Below are positions 1 to 9,185 of a stretch of 64,000 bases of DNA, in pieces. The DNA comes from Pseudomonas sp. Seg1. Lineage in GTDB: Bacteria > Pseudomonadota > Gammaproteobacteria > Pseudomonadales > Pseudomonadaceae. Made by a program: the position numbers and the translations under genes. The notes below the pieces were generated by a model. That model had not been told where the DNA came from and did no database searches. It saw nothing but the letters and a program-made list of their open reading frames with translations. The DNA lies in the NCBI RefSeq assembly GCF_018326005.1, contig NZ_AP021903.1, positions 6,135,501 through 6,199,500 on the forward strand, written 5' to 3'. Position 1 is the first letter of the stretch. Every line of letters starts with the position of its first letter.

Positions 1-1094
1 TGAACGTCGCCCTGCGCGAGCCGGGCTACAGCCGTAAAGGTTCGATTGCCAGCGAAACCCGCGCAGCCGCCGCCGGCGGCGTGACCAGCCTGTGCTGCCC
101 GCCGAAAACCAAACCGGTGCTCGACACCTCCGCCGTGGCCGAACTGATCCTCGACCGCGCACGTGAGGCCGGCAACACCAAGGTGTTCCCGATTGGCGCG
201 CTGAGCAAAGGTCTGGACGGTGAGCAGTTGGCAGAACTGGTCGCCCTGCGCGACGCTGGTTGTGTGGCGTTCGGCAACGGTCTGGAGAGTTTCCGCAATA
301 CCCGCACCCTGTGCCGGGCGCTGGAATACGCAGCGACGTTTGATCTGACAGTGATTTTCAACTCGCAGGATCATGATCTGGCCGAAGGTGGCCTGGCCCA
401 CGAAGGCGCCGTCGCCAGTTTCCTCGGTCTGCCGGGGATTCCGGAAACGGCGGAAACCGTAGCTTTGGCTCGGGATCTGTTGCTGGTCGAGCAAACTGGC
501 GTGCGTGCGCACTTCAGCCAGTTGACCAGCGCTCGCGGCGTGGCGCTGATTGCTCAGGCTCAGGCTCGCGGCTTGAAGGTCACAGCAGATGTCGCGCTGT
601 ATCAACTGATCCTGACCGATGAAGCGTTGATCGACTTCAGCAGCCTCTATCACGTACAACCGCCGCTGCGCACCCGCGCTGATCGCGATGGCCTGCGTGA
701 AGCGGTGAAGTCCGGTGTGATCTCGGCAATTTCCAGCCATCACCAGCCGCACGAGCGCGACGCCAAACTGGCACCGTTCGGCGCGACCGAGCCGGGCATC
801 AGCAGTGTTGAACTGCTGCTGCCGTTAGCGATGACGTTGGTTGAGGATGGTTTGCTCGATCTGCCGACTTTGCTGGCTCGGTTGAGCTCAGGACCTGCCG
901 AGGCACTGCGTCTGCCGGCGGGCAAACTGGCGGTGGGTGGGGCTGCGGATATCGTGCTGTTCGATCCGAAGGCCTCGACCGTGGCCGGTGAAGGCTGGCT
1001 GTCGAAGGGTGAGAACTGCCCGTTCCTGGGGCACAGTCTGCCGGGCGTGGTTCACTATACCCTGGTGGATGGGCGGATCAGCCACCAGCTTTAA
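1..1094 (+). CDS. pyrC': Dihydroorotase-like protein PyrC' (5' end outside window)
   Basis: The reading frame is open from base 3, so the gene is cut by the left edge; 363 residues are present. It belongs to the dihydroorotase/amidohydrolase family. The segment NVALREPGYSRKG lies where active enzymes carry the D-x-H-x-H-x-R-x-PG zinc loop, but both metal-binding histidines are replaced (Asn and Ala). This is the signature of the non-catalytic PyrC' of pseudomonads, which is encoded beside pyrB and forms a structural part of the aspartate transcarbamoylase complex. The end (LVDGRISHQL) is typical of the family. pyrB should lie just upstream outside the window; this is inference. Confidence 0.88.
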   Translation, partial: NVALREPGYSRKGSIASETRAAAAGGVTSLCCPPKTKPVLDTSAVAELILDRAREAGNTKVFPIGALSKGLDGEQLAELVALRDAGCVAFGNGLESFRNTRTLCRALEYAATFDLTVIFNSQDHDLAEGGLAHEGAVASFLGLPGIPETAETVALARDLLLVEQTGVRAHFSQLTSARGVALIAQAQARGLKVTADVALYQLILTDEALIDFSSLYHVQPPLRTRADRDGLREAVKSGVISAISSHHQPHERDAKLAPFGATEPGISSVELLLPLAMTLVEDGLLDLPTLLARLSSGPAEALRLPAGKLAVGGAADIVLFDPKASTVAGEGWLSKGENCPFLGHSLPGVVHYTLVDGRISHQL

Positions 1095-1109
1095 TACCGG
1101 GTTGCCCCA

Positions 1110-1191
1110 ATCGCTGGCAAGCCAGCTCCCACAGGTTTTGCGCTAACCCGAAAATTGCGCAAGACCTTGTGGGAGCTGGCTTGCCAGCGAT
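1110..1191. repeat. REPIN (two inverted REP copies)
   Basis: Two inverted copies of the REP core (ATCGCTGGCAAGCCAGCTCC at 1110, its complement ending at 1191) separated by about 35 bp. It sits between two convergent genes, so the long hairpin could also act in 3'-end formation. Confidence 0.85.
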
Positions 1192-1194
1192 GGC

Positions 1195-1629
1195 TTATTG
1201 GAAGGCGCCTCTACCTTCGGCGTTACGCACCGAGACCTGATCGTTCAGCGTCCAGAAGTCATACAGCACGCCGATAAAGAACAAACCGCCCGTCAGCAGA
1301 TAGATCAGCCCGCTGATCCACTTGCCCTGATACATCCGGTGCACGCCCAGCGCGCCAAGAAACGTCAGCAGAATCCACGCCACGTTGTACTCGATCGGCC
1401 CTTCGGCAAAACGCAGATCCGCCTCGCGATCCATCGCCGGGATCAGGAACACGTCGATCAGCCAGCCAATTCCGAGCAAACCGAAGGTGAAGAACCAGAT
1501 CGTTCCGGTCACCGGCTTGCCGTAATAAAAGCGGTGAGCACCGGTGAATCCGAAGATCCACAGCAGATAACCGATGAGTTTGCTGTGGGTGTCTTTTTCC
1601 TTCACACGGGGTAGCTGATAGCTGTTCAT
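1195..1629 (-). CDS. TM2 domain membrane protein
   Basis: A 144-residue membrane protein with two TM2-like units in tandem: roughly residues 14-65 (GFTGAHRFYYGK, then hydrophobic) and 80-135 (GALGVHRMYQGKW, then GLIYLLTGG). TM2 domains are pairs of membrane helices joined by a short loop; their biochemical role in bacteria is not established. The start at MNSYQLPRV is chosen because AACGAGG precedes it by 5 bp; an upstream in-frame start would add 33 residues of unlikely sequence. It is monocistronic and divergent from the NlpC/P60 gene. Confidence 0.8.
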   Translation of the reverse strand: MNSYQLPRVKEKDTHSKLIGYLLWIFGFTGAHRFYYGKPVTGTIWFFTFGLLGIGWLIDVFLIPAMDREADLRFAEGPIEYNVAWILLTFLGALGVHRMYQGKWISGLIYLLTGGLFFIGVLYDFWTLNDQVSVRNAEGRGAFQ

Positions 1630-1877
1630 GAAGACCTCGTTGCACTCGATAGATAAATATTCTTGAATTCTTTGTGACTTTTTTACAGGTAGCCGACGTA
1701 TGGCAAATGTTACCGTTGCTACCTCCAAAGCCTTGTAGCACAGGACTTCTGTCCGACAATCGCGTCAATTTGCCGCTTATTTGGTTCCGTTGCCTCCAGA
1801 GTCAATCGACCAACGGCCTCGGAAGGGACAAAAAAGCTGTTATAAAGTTGCGCGCTATCACTGAAGAGCCACGCCTA

Positions 1878-2501
1878 ATGCGACCATTTTTCAAGACATG
1901 GCTAACCATTTGCCTATTAATGCCACTGGCCGCCCACGCCACCAATCGTGAGCAACGTCTTCCCAACGTTAACGGTTTCACCCCTAAATCCCATGCTTCT
2001 GCTCCATCGAGCAAAAGCAAGCAAAGCAAAGTCACCACGCTGAGCAGCAAGAGCCACGGCAAGCTGGTACCGCCGATGGCGAACAAGGAAAGCAGTAACG
2101 TCCTTAGCCGCGCAGTGAACGTCCTCGGTACGCCATACCGTTGGGGCGGCAGCAGCCCAAGTAAAGGTTTCGATTGCAGCGGTCTGGTGAAATACGCGTT
2201 CAACGACGCCACATTCGACCTGCCACGTACTTCCAATGCCATGGCCAGTGGGCATGGCGAGAAAGTCGAACGCAAGGATCTGAAACCGGGCGACCTGATC
2301 TTCTTCAACATCAAGAGCCGTCGGGTCAATCACGTTGCCATCTACCTGGGCAACGACCGCTTTATCCACGCACCGCGCCGTGGCAAGTCGGTGAGCATCG
2401 ATACGCTGAACAAGCCGTATTGGGAAAAGCATTACGTGGTGGCCAAGCGTGTGCTGCCGAAAGAACCGGCCAGCAAGCAGCTGCGCGTGGTTCAACGCTA
2501 A
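1878..2501 (+). CDS. Exported NlpC/P60 family cell-wall hydrolase
   Basis: A 207-residue protein with a signal peptide (MRPFFKTWLTICLLMPLAAHA, cleavage after AHA), a Ser/Lys-rich linker to about residue 65, then an NlpC/P60 domain. The expected catalytic residues are visible: Cys100 in FDCSGLV, His152 in NHVAIYLG and His164 in FIHAPRRG. The family cleaves gamma-D-glutamyl-diamino acid bonds in peptidoglycan peptides, so a periplasmic murein endopeptidase is likely (MepS/Spr-like). The start is placed at the ATG giving the signal peptide; an upstream in-frame start exists but encodes no plausible leader. Confidence 0.85.
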   Translation: MRPFFKTWLTICLLMPLAAHATNREQRLPNVNGFTPKSHASAPSSKSKQSKVTTLSSKSHGKLVPPMANKESSNVLSRAVNVLGTPYRWGGSSPSKGFDCSGLVKYAFNDATFDLPRTSNAMASGHGEKVERKDLKPGDLIFFNIKSRRVNHVAIYLGNDRFIHAPRRGKSVSIDTLNKPYWEKHYVVAKRVLPKEPASKQLRVVQR

Positions 2502-2507
2502 CACCGC

Positions 2508-2615
2508 AGATCGTTCCCACGCTCTGCGTGGGAACGCAGCCCGGGACGCTCTGCGTCCCAAAGCGGACGCGGAGCGTCCATCGAGGCATTCCCACGCAGA
2601 GCGCGGGAACGATCA
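2508..2615. repeat. Palindromic repeat, GTTCCCACGC family
   Basis: A compound inverted repeat bounded by GATCGTTCCCACGCTCTGCG and its near complement (GAACGATC), with an inner palindrome around GGGACGCTCTGCGTCCC. It differs from the GTGGGAGC REPs but matches the element at 54501-54609, so it is a second repeat family. It lies between the convergent NlpC/P60 and pilT genes. Confidence 0.8.
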
Positions 2616-2620
2616 TCCTC

Positions 2621-3655
2621 TCAGAAGTTATCCGGCGTACGCGCCTTCTCCCGCGCATGCTCGCGGCTGATCAAGCCCTTGGTCACCAGGTCCTTCAGGC
2701 ACATGTCGAGTGTCTGCATCCCCAACGCCCCACCCGTCTGAATCGCCGAATACATCTGCGCCACCTTGTCTTCGCGGATCAGGTTACGGATCGCCGACGT
2801 TCCCAGCATGATCTCGTGCGCCGCCACCCGTCCGCCGCCGATCTTCTTGATCAGCGTCTGGGACACAACTGCCAATAACGACTCCGACAGCATCGAGCGC
2901 ACCATCGACTTCTCATCACCGGGGAATACGTCGACCACCCGGTCGATGGTTTTCGCCGCCGAGGTGGTGTGCAGCGTGCCGAACACCAGATGCCCGGTCT
3001 CGGCAGCGGTCAGGGCCAGGCGGATGGTTTCCAGATCACGCATCTCGCCCACCAGAATCACATCCGGATCTTCGCGCAGTGCTGAACGCAACGCGGTGGC
3101 GAAGCTGCGGGTATCGCGGTGGACTTCGCGCTGGTTGATCAGGCATTTGCGCGATTCGTGAACGAATTCGATCGGGTCTTCGATGGTGAGGATGTGGTGA
3201 TGGCGATGGGTATTGAGGTAGTCGATCATCGCCGCCAGCGTGGTCGACTTGCCGGAGCCGGTCGGCCCGGTGACCAGCACCAGCCCGCGCGGGGCATCGG
3301 TGATCTTGCGAAAGACGTCGCCCATGCCGAGGTCTTCCATGCTCAGCACCTTCGATGGAATGGTGCGGAACACCGCGCCGGCGCCACGGTTCTGGTTGAA
3401 GGCGTTGACCCGGAAACGTGCAACACCGGGGACCTCGAAGGAAAAATCCGTTTCCAGGTGTTTCTCGAAGTCGACGCGCTGGGTGTCGTTCATGATGTCG
3501 TAGATCAATTCGTGCACTTGCTTGTGATCCAGCGCCGGCAGATTGATCCGCCGCACATCGCCATCGACTCGAATCATCGGCGGCAGACCGGCCGACAGGT
3601 GCAGGTCGGAAGCTCCCTGTTTGGCGCTGAAGGCCAGCAGTTCAGTGATATCCAT
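2621..3655 (-). CDS. pilT: Type IV pilus retraction ATPase PilT
   Basis: A 344-residue hexameric ATPase that depolymerises type IV pili at the inner membrane and so drives twitching. Visible motifs: Walker A GPTGSGKST at about residues 130-138, acidic Walker B region DPDVILVGEMRD, His box TGHLVFGTLHTTSA, and the C-terminal AIRNLIRE motif needed for retraction. The start MDITELLAFSA is preceded by GAGGAG at 5 bp and gives the usual PilT length. The gene is divergent from yggS with only 56 bp between them. A pilU gene is not present in this window. Confidence 0.97.
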   Translation of the reverse strand: MDITELLAFSAKQGASDLHLSAGLPPMIRVDGDVRRINLPALDHKQVHELIYDIMNDTQRVDFEKHLETDFSFEVPGVARFRVNAFNQNRGAGAVFRTIPSKVLSMEDLGMGDVFRKITDAPRGLVLVTGPTGSGKSTTLAAMIDYLNTHRHHHILTIEDPIEFVHESRKCLINQREVHRDTRSFATALRSALREDPDVILVGEMRDLETIRLALTAAETGHLVFGTLHTTSAAKTIDRVVDVFPGDEKSMVRSMLSESLLAVVSQTLIKKIGGGRVAAHEIMLGTSAIRNLIREDKVAQMYSAIQTGGALGMQTLDMCLKDLVTKGLISREHAREKARTPDNF

Positions 3656-3711
3656 AGCGCTCCTCAATTCCAGTAGAATGCCGCGAACCTTCAGACCGCC
3701 GGCGCCTCTTG

Positions 3712-4398
3712 ATGTCCACGATAGCAGACAACATTCAACTGGTTAGTTCGCGCATCCAGGCCGCTACCGCTGCCGCCGGGCGCCCCGAAAACAGCGTGCA
3801 GTTGCTGGCCGTGAGCAAAACCAAACCCGCTGAAGCCCTGCGCGAGGCACATGCAGCCGGCCTGCGCGATTTTGGCGAGAACTACCTGCAGGAAGCCTTG
3901 GGCAAACAGCTCGAACTGGCCGACCTGCCCTTGATCTGGCACTTCATCGGCCCCATTCAATCGAACAAGACTCGAGCCATTGCCGAGCATTTCGACTGGG
4001 TGCACTCCGTGGATCGCCTGAAAATTGCTCAACGCCTGTCCGAACAACGCCCGGCCGACCTGCCAGCGCTGAACATCTGCATTCAGGTCAACGTCAGCGG
4101 CGAGGCCAGCAAATCCGGCTGCACCCCGGCTGATCTGCCGGCACTGGCCGCGTCCATAAACGCGCTGCCGCGCCTGAAGTTGCGCGGGCTGATGGCGATT
4201 CCCGAGCCGACCGAAGATCGCGCCGAACAGGACGCCGCATTTGCTGCCGTGCAGAAGTTGCAGGCCAGCCTCGATCTGCCGCTCGACACGCTGTCCATGG
4301 GCATGAGTCACGACCTCGAGTCGGCCATTGCCCAAGGCGCCACCTGGGTTCGTATCGGTACGGCCCTGTTTGGCGCCAGAGATTATTCCCAGTCTTGA
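3712..4398 (+). CDS. yggS: PLP homeostasis protein YggS/PLPBP
   Basis: A 228-residue single-domain TIM-barrel protein that binds pyridoxal phosphate without known catalysis and keeps PLP and amino/keto-acid pools balanced. The PLP lysine is Lys36 in LLAVSKTKP; FGENYLQE, HFIGPIQSNK and MSMGMSHDLESAIAQGATWVRIGTALFG are family blocks. ATG at 3712 is preferred to the TTG directly before it. It is first in an apparent operon yggS-proC-yggT-yggU; linkage of yggS and proC is very common in bacteria. Confidence 0.95.
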   Translation: MSTIADNIQLVSSRIQAATAAAGRPENSVQLLAVSKTKPAEALREAHAAGLRDFGENYLQEALGKQLELADLPLIWHFIGPIQSNKTRAIAEHFDWVHSVDRLKIAQRLSEQRPADLPALNICIQVNVSGEASKSGCTPADLPALAASINALPRLKLRGLMAIPEPTEDRAEQDAAFAAVQKLQASLDLPLDTLSMGMSHDLESAIAQGATWVRIGTALFGARDYSQS

Positions 4399-4422
4399 AC
4401 GTTTCCAGATAAGGACCAAAAC

Positions 4423-5241
4423 ATGAGCAACACACGTATTGCGTTTATCGGTGCGGGCAACATGGCGGCCAGCCTGATTGGCGGCCTGCGCGCCAAAGGT
4501 CTGGAAGCCGCGCAGATTCGCGCCAGCGACCCGGGCGAGGAAACCCGCGCCAAGGTCAGCGCCGAACACGGCATTGAAACCTTCGCCGACAACGCTCAGG
4601 CCATCGACGGCGTCGACGTCATCGTGCTGGCGGTCAAGCCACAGGCGATGAAAGCCGTTTGCGAAGCGATTCGCCCGAGCCTGAAAGCCAATCAACTGGT
4701 GGTCTCGATTGCTGCCGGCATCACCTGCGCCAGCATGACCGCATGGCTCGGCGAACAACCGATCGTGCGCTGCATGCCGAACACTCCGGCGCTGCTGCGT
4801 CAGGGCGTCAGCGGCCTGTACGCCACGCGCGAAGTGACCGCCGAGCAGCGTCAGCAAGCCGAAGAGCTGCTGTCCGCCGTCGGCATCGCGCTGTGGCTCA
4901 ACGAAGAGCAGCAACTGGACGCGGTCACTGCGGTGTCCGGTTCCGGCCCGGCCTACTTCTTCCTGCTGATCGAAGCCATGACCGCCGCCGGCGTCAAACT
5001 CGGTCTGCCAAAAGAAATCGCTGAGCAACTGACCCAGCAAACGGCTCTGGGCGCCGCGCACATGGCTGTCTCCAGCGACGTTGACGCTGCTGAACTGCGC
5101 CGTCGCGTGACCTCGCCAAACGGCACCACCGAAGCTGCCATCAAATCATTCCAGGCCAATGGCTTCGAAGCCCTGGTCGAAACCGCACTCGGCGCCGCCG
5201 CGCACCGCTCGGCCGAAATGGCCGAACAACTGGGCAAATAA
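4423..5241 (+). CDS. proC: Pyrroline-5-carboxylate reductase
   Basis: A 272-residue enzyme for the last step of proline synthesis, reducing 1-pyrroline-5-carboxylate with NAD(P)H. The N-terminal Rossmann motif is FIGAGNMAASLIGGL (residues about 5-19); the C-terminal signature is AVSGSGPAYFFLLIEAM followed by LRRRVTSPNGTTEAAI. It starts 24 bp after yggS with AAGGACC upstream and is followed 10 bp later by yggT. Confidence 0.96.
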   Translation: MSNTRIAFIGAGNMAASLIGGLRAKGLEAAQIRASDPGEETRAKVSAEHGIETFADNAQAIDGVDVIVLAVKPQAMKAVCEAIRPSLKANQLVVSIAAGITCASMTAWLGEQPIVRCMPNTPALLRQGVSGLYATREVTAEQRQQAEELLSAVGIALWLNEEQQLDAVTAVSGSGPAYFFLLIEAMTAAGVKLGLPKEIAEQLTQQTALGAAHMAVSSDVDAAELRRRVTSPNGTTEAAIKSFQANGFEALVETALGAAAHRSAEMAEQLGK

Positions 5242-5251
5242 GGAGCCTTAC

Positions 5252-5842
5252 ATGATTGGATTGAACACCGCAGCGGTTTACGTGCTGCAAACCCTCGGCA
5301 GTATGTATCTGCTGATCGTGCTGCTGCGCTTCGTGCTGCAACTGGTACGGGCAAACTTCTATAACCCGCTGTGCCAGTTCATCGTTAAAGCGACCCAGCC
5401 ACTGCTCAAGCCGCTGCGCCGGATCATTCCGAGCCTGTTCGGCCTCGACATGTCGTCGTTGGTGCTGGCGATTCTGGTGCAGCTGGCACTGATGGCCCTG
5501 ACCCTGCTGCTGACTTACGGCACCACCGGCAACCCGCTGCAACTGTTTATCTGGTCGATCATCGGCGTAACCGCGCTGTTCCTGAAGATTTTCTTCTTCG
5601 CCCTGATCATCAGCGTGATCCTCTCGTGGGTCGCGCCGGGCAGCCACAATCCGGGTGCTGAACTGGTCAACCAGATCTGCGAACCGGCCCTGGCGCCGTT
5701 CCGCCGCTTTCTGCCAAGCATGGGCGGTCTGGACCTGTCGCCGATCTTCGCGTTTCTGGCGCTGAAGCTGATCGACATGTTGGTGATCAACAATCTGGCG
5801 GCGATGACGATGATGCCGGAAATCCTGCGCCTGCTGATGTGA
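5252..5842 (+). CDS. yggT: YggT family integral membrane protein
   Basis: A 196-residue protein with two repeats of the YggT unit, each a pair of hydrophobic helices around an L-R-x-x-P-S/x motif (ATQPLLKPLRRIIPSLFGLD and CEPALAPFRRFLPSMGGLD). The family is linked by genetic evidence in other bacteria to membrane homeostasis and osmotic tolerance, but no biochemical activity is known to me. The start ATG follows AAGGAGCC; it is translationally coupled at its end to the next gene (GTGA overlap). Confidence 0.9.
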   Translation: MIGLNTAAVYVLQTLGSMYLLIVLLRFVLQLVRANFYNPLCQFIVKATQPLLKPLRRIIPSLFGLDMSSLVLAILVQLALMALTLLLTYGTTGNPLQLFIWSIIGVTALFLKIFFFALIISVILSWVAPGSHNPGAELVNQICEPALAPFRRFLPSMGGLDLSPIFAFLALKLIDMLVINNLAAMTMMPEILRLLM

Positions 5843-6129
5843 GCTGGTTTCGCTGGGACGGTGACGACTTGATCATCGAGTGTCACCTGCAACCAGCAGC
5901 CCGCAGCGATGATTTCTGCGGGCTGCACGGTGATCGCTTGAAGATCCGCCTGACCGCGCCGCCGGTCGAGGGCAAGGCCAATGCCTATCTGATGGGCTTT
6001 CTGGCCAAGGCGTTTGGGGTGTCCAAGAGCCAGGTCAGTTTGCTCAGTGGCGAGTTGAATCGGCAGAAGCGCGTGAAGATCTGTTCGCCGAAGAAGTTGC
6101 CGGATTTGCCTGATCTGGTGCGCCCGTGA
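5839..6129 (+). CDS. yggU: DUF167 (YggU) family protein
   Basis: A 96-residue protein of the DUF167 family, recognised by PPVEGKANAYLMGFLAKAFGVSKSQVSLLSGELNRQKRVKI. It begins with GTG, the codon overlapping the yggT stop by 4 bp, which indicates translational coupling. The biochemical function is unknown. Position as the last gene of yggS-proC-yggT-yggU is the usual one in gammaproteobacteria. Confidence 0.88.
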   Translation: MSWFRWDGDDLIIECHLQPAARSDDFCGLHGDRLKIRLTAPPVEGKANAYLMGFLAKAFGVSKSQVSLLSGELNRQKRVKICSPKKLPDLPDLVRP

Positions 6130-6146
6130 TCGAGTAGTGCAGCACT

Positions 6147-6269
6147 TGTGGCGAGGGGATTTATCCCCGATGGGTGGCGAAGCCGCCCCTTGCTTTCTTC
6201 CAGCCAGTCCGCGTCAGCAGGTTTTGCGACTGCTGCGCAGCCGATCGGGGATAAATGCCCTCGCCACAG
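6147..6269. repeat. REPIN, GTGGCGAGGGGATTTATCCCC type
   Basis: Inverted copies of TGTGGCGAGGGGATTTATCC (6147) and its complement ending near 6269, about 75 bp apart. The same element type recurs at 34964-35093. It fills most of the yggU-metX gap. Confidence 0.82.
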
Positions 6270-6400
6270 GGGGCGCGTTCAATGAATGAATGAGGCCCGA
6301 TCGTTGCTTGCCGCTAACCCCCCCGGTCTTTAGACTTACGCCTCATTTCAACGAGAGCAGGGTCGATGCCAGCTGCCTTTCCCCCGATTCTGTTGGTCTG

Positions 6401-7504
6401 GTGACGCCCCAAACGGCGCACTTCAGCGAACCGCTGGCCTTGGCCTGTGGCCGTTCGCTGCCCGCCTATGACCTGATCTACGAAACCTACGGCACGCTGA
6501 ACGCACAGGCGAGCAACGCCGTGCTGATCTGCCACGCCTTGTCCGGCCACCACCACGCCGCCGGCTATCACAGCCCCGACGACCGCAAACCGGGTTGGTG
6601 GGACAGCTGCATCGGCCCCGGCAAACCGATCGACACCAACAAATTCTTCGTGGTCAGCCTGAACAACCTCGGCGGCTGCAACGGCTCCACTGGCCCAAGC
6701 AGCATCAACCCGGACACCGGCAAACCGTTCGGCGCCGACTTCCCGGTGCTCACCGTGGAAGACTGGGTGCACAGTCAGGCGCGTCTCGCTGACCTGCTCG
6801 GCATCGGCCAGTGGGCGGCGGTGATCGGCGGCAGCCTCGGCGGCATGCAAGCGCTGCAATGGACCATCACCTACCCGGATCGCGTGCGCCACTGCCTGGC
6901 CATCGCCTCGGCGCCCAAACTGTCGGCACAGAACATCGCCTTCAACGAAGTCGCCCGCCAGGCGATCCTCACCGACCCCGAGTTCCACGGCGGTTCGTTC
7001 CAGGAACAAGGCGTGATCCCCAAGCGCGGGCTGATGCTGGCGCGGATGGTCGGGCACATCACCTACCTGTCCGACGACTCCATGGGCGAGAAATTCGGCC
7101 GTGGTCTGAAGAGCGAAAAGCTCAACTACGACTTTCACAGTGTCGAATTCCAGGTCGAGAGCTACCTGCGTTATCAGGGCGAGGAGTTCTCCGGGCGCTT
7201 CGATGCCAACACCTATCTGTTGATGACCAAGGCACTGGATTACTTCGATCCGGCGGCGAACTTCGACGATAACCTGGCGAAAACCTTCGAGAACGCCACG
7301 GCGAAGTTCTGCGTGATGTCGTTCACCACCGACTGGCGCTTCTCCCCGGCACGTTCGCGTGAACTGGTCGATGCCCTGATGGCGGCGCGCAAAGACGTCA
7401 GCTATCTGGAAATCGACGCGCCGCAGGGCCACGACGCCTTCCTGATTCCGATCCCGCGCTACTTGCAGGCGTTCGGCAATTACATGAACCGAATTACGGT
7501 GTGA
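6401..7504 (+). CDS. metX: Homoserine O-succinyl/acetyltransferase MetX; N-terminus unclear (possible 1-base deletion)
   Basis: Alpha/beta-hydrolase fold acyltransferase that activates homoserine for methionine synthesis; in pseudomonads MetX is reported to use succinyl-CoA. Motifs: [13 protein letters not shown], nucleophile Ser in [14 protein letters not shown], and the C-terminal Asp/His region around [10 protein letters not shown]. Relatives, from memory, begin MPxAFPPDSVGLV. That start would be the ATG at 6366, but here it runs TTT-CCCCC-GAT and reaches TGA after 12 codons; one extra C would restore the frame. I give the in-frame GTG at 6401 (367 residues). An ATG at 6290 is also in frame. 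metW follows after 7 bp. Confidence 0.88.
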   Translation: MTPQTAHFSEPLALACGRSLPAYDLIYETYGTLNAQASNAVLICHALSGHHHAAGYHSPDDRKPGWWDSCIGPGKPIDTNKFFVVSLNNLGGCNGSTGPSSINPDTGKPFGADFPVLTVEDWVHSQARLADLLGIGQWAAVIGGSLGGMQALQWTITYPDRVRHCLAIASAPKLSAQNIAFNEVARQAILTDPEFHGGSFQEQGVIPKRGLMLARMVGHITYLSDDSMGEKFGRGLKSEKLNYDFHSVEFQVESYLRYQGEEFSGRFDANTYLLMTKALDYFDPAANFDDNLAKTFENATAKFCVMSFTTDWRFSPARSRELVDALMAARKDVSYLEIDAPQGHDAFLIPIPRYLQAFGNYMNRITV

Positions 7505-7511
7505 ACAAGCC

Positions 7512-8132
7512 ATGAGAGCTGATCTGGAAATCATCCAGGAATGGATCCCCGCCGGCAGCCGCGTCCTCGACCTCGGTTGCGGTGACGGCGAACTGCTGAC
7601 CTGGCTGCGCGACAACAAGCAGGTCACCGGTTATGGCCTGGAAAACGACCCGGATAACATTGCCGAGTGCGTGGCCAAGGGCATCAACGTTATCGAGCAG
7701 GACCTGGACAAGGGGCTGGGCAACTTCGCCAGCAACAGTTTCGACATCGTCGTGATGACCCAGGCCCTGCAAGCCGTGCACTACCCGGACAAGATCCTCG
7801 ACGAAATGCTGCGGGTCGGCCGCCAGTGCATCATCACCTTCCCCAACTTCGGTCACTGGCGCTGCCGCTGGTATCTGGCGAGCAAGGGCCGGATGCCGGT
7901 GTCGGAGTTTCTGCCCTACACCTGGTACAACACGCCGAACATCCACTTCTGCACCTTCGAAGACTTTGAAGAACTTTGTCGCGAACGTGATGCGAAGGTC
8001 ATTGATCGGCTTGCCGTGGATCAACAGCACCGCCACGGGTGGGCCAGTAAGCTATGGCCTAATCTGTTAGGTGAGATCGGTATCTACCGCGTCAGCAGCC
8101 CGGTGCTTGCAGATCATCGGATCGCGGTCTGA
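7512..8132 (+). CDS. metW: Methionine biosynthesis protein MetW
   Basis: A 206-residue class I SAM-methyltransferase-fold protein; the SAM loop VLDLGCGDGELL is at about residues 18-29. MetW is always found with MetX in pseudomonads and is reported to be needed for efficient homoserine acylation, probably as a partner of MetX rather than as a methyltransferase. Sequence blocks VMTQALQAVHYPDKILDEMLRVG and FPNFGHWRCRWYL are typical of the family. The gene follows metX by 7 bp, so the two are one operon. Confidence 0.93.
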   Translation: MRADLEIIQEWIPAGSRVLDLGCGDGELLTWLRDNKQVTGYGLENDPDNIAECVAKGINVIEQDLDKGLGNFASNSFDIVVMTQALQAVHYPDKILDEMLRVGRQCIITFPNFGHWRCRWYLASKGRMPVSEFLPYTWYNTPNIHFCTFEDFEELCRERDAKVIDRLAVDQQHRHGWASKLWPNLLGEIGIYRVSSPVLADHRIAV

Positions 8133-8157
8133 GCCACGACTTTTCGAGGAGACGATC

Positions 8158-8592
8158 ATGGGTCGTTTAGCGTTGTTGTTACTCACAGCCTGCCTCAGCG
8201 TCAGTGCCATGGCGGCCGACGTCATCAAGGGCGAGCGCAAGGAAACCTTCGGCGACGTGACGGTGCACTACAACACCTTCAATTCCACGTTTCTGACCCC
8301 GGACATCGCCAAGGCAGCAGAGCTTGTCCGCAGCAAGAATCAAGGCGTGATCAACGTCTCGGTGATCAAGGATGGCAAACCACTGGTCGCCAGCGTCACC
8401 GGCACGGTCAAAGACCTGACCAGCCAGAGCGTGCCGCTGAATTTCCGCCAGGTGACCGAACAAGGCGCGATCTACTACATCGCCCAGTACCCGGTGGAGC
8501 AGCAGGAAACCCGCACCTTTGAAATCAAGGTGCAGAACGGCGACAAGATCAACACCATCAATTTCAACCAAGAACTCTTTCCCGGCGAATGA
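8158..8592 (+). CDS. Exported DUF4426 family protein
   Basis: A 144-residue protein with a clear signal peptide ([19 protein letters not shown]) and a small beta-rich mature domain beginning [20 protein letters not shown]. It matches what I recall of DUF4426 proteins encoded between metW and rdgB in pseudomonads. No catalytic motif is seen; function unknown. The stop overlaps the rdgB start by 4 bp (ATGATG region), so expression is coupled to rdgB. Start chosen at the ATG preceded by CGAGGAG. Confidence 0.82.
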   Translation: MGRLALLLLTACLSVSAMAADVIKGERKETFGDVTVHYNTFNSTFLTPDIAKAAELVRSKNQGVINVSVIKDGKPLVASVTGTVKDLTSQSVPLNFRQVTEQGAIYYIAQYPVEQQETRTFEIKVQNGDKINTINFNQELFPGE

Positions 8593-9185
8593 TGAACCTC
8601 AAGCAGCTCGTACTGGCCAGCCATAACGCCGGCAAACTCAAAGAACTCCAGGCCATGCTCGGCGACTCGGTGCAACTGCGCTCGATTGGCGAGTGGAGCA
8701 AGGTCGAGCCGGAAGAAACCGGTCTTTCGTTTGTCGAGAACGCGATCCTCAAGGCGCGCAATGCCGCACGCATTTCCGGGCTGCCGGCGCTGGCCGACGA
8801 CTCCGGCCTGGCAGTGGATTTCCTCGGCGGTGCGCCGGGCATCTACTCGGCGCGTTATGCCGACGGCAAAGGCGATGCGGCGAACAACGCCAAGCTGCTC
8901 GACGCCCTCAAAGACGTGCCGGAAGCCGAGCGCGGCGCACAGTTCGTCTGCGTGCTGGCGCTGGTGCGCCACGCTGATGATCCGCTGCCGATTCTTTGCG
9001 AAGGCCTGTGGCACGGGCGCATCCTGACCGCCGCCAGTGGCGAACACGGTTTTGGCTATGACCCGCTGTTCTGGGTGCCGGAACGTAACGTGTCCAGCGC
9101 CGAACTGAGCCCGGCCGACAAGAACCAGATCAGCCACCGCGCCCGTGCAATGGATCTGCTGCGCCAGCGTCTGGGCTTGAAATGA
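8589..9185 (+). CDS. rdgB: XTP/dITP pyrophosphatase RdgB (HAM1)
   Basis: A 198-residue nucleotide-pool sanitising enzyme that hydrolyses dITP, XTP and dHAPTP-type purines to monophosphates. Motifs: [12 protein letters not shown] near residue 10, [34 protein letters not shown], and SHRARAM near the end. Two adjacent ATGs are possible (8589 and 8592). It overlaps the DUF4426 gene upstream and hemW downstream by 4 bp each, giving a tightly coupled run. Confidence 0.96.
   Translation: MMNLKQLVLASHNAGKLKELQAMLGDSVQLRSIGEWSKVEPEETGLSFVENAILKARNAARISGLPALADDSGLAVDFLGGAPGIYSARYADGKGDAANNAKLLDALKDVPEAERGAQFVCVLALVRHADDPLPILCEGLWHGRILTAASGEHGFGYDPLFWVPERNVSSAELSPADKNQISHRARAMDLLRQRLGLK

Noticed and set aside
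6290..6400. Upstream extension of metX from ATG 6290
   Set aside because: The extra 37 residues do not resemble MetX N-termini; the frame is open there only by chance, and the conserved start is out of frame.
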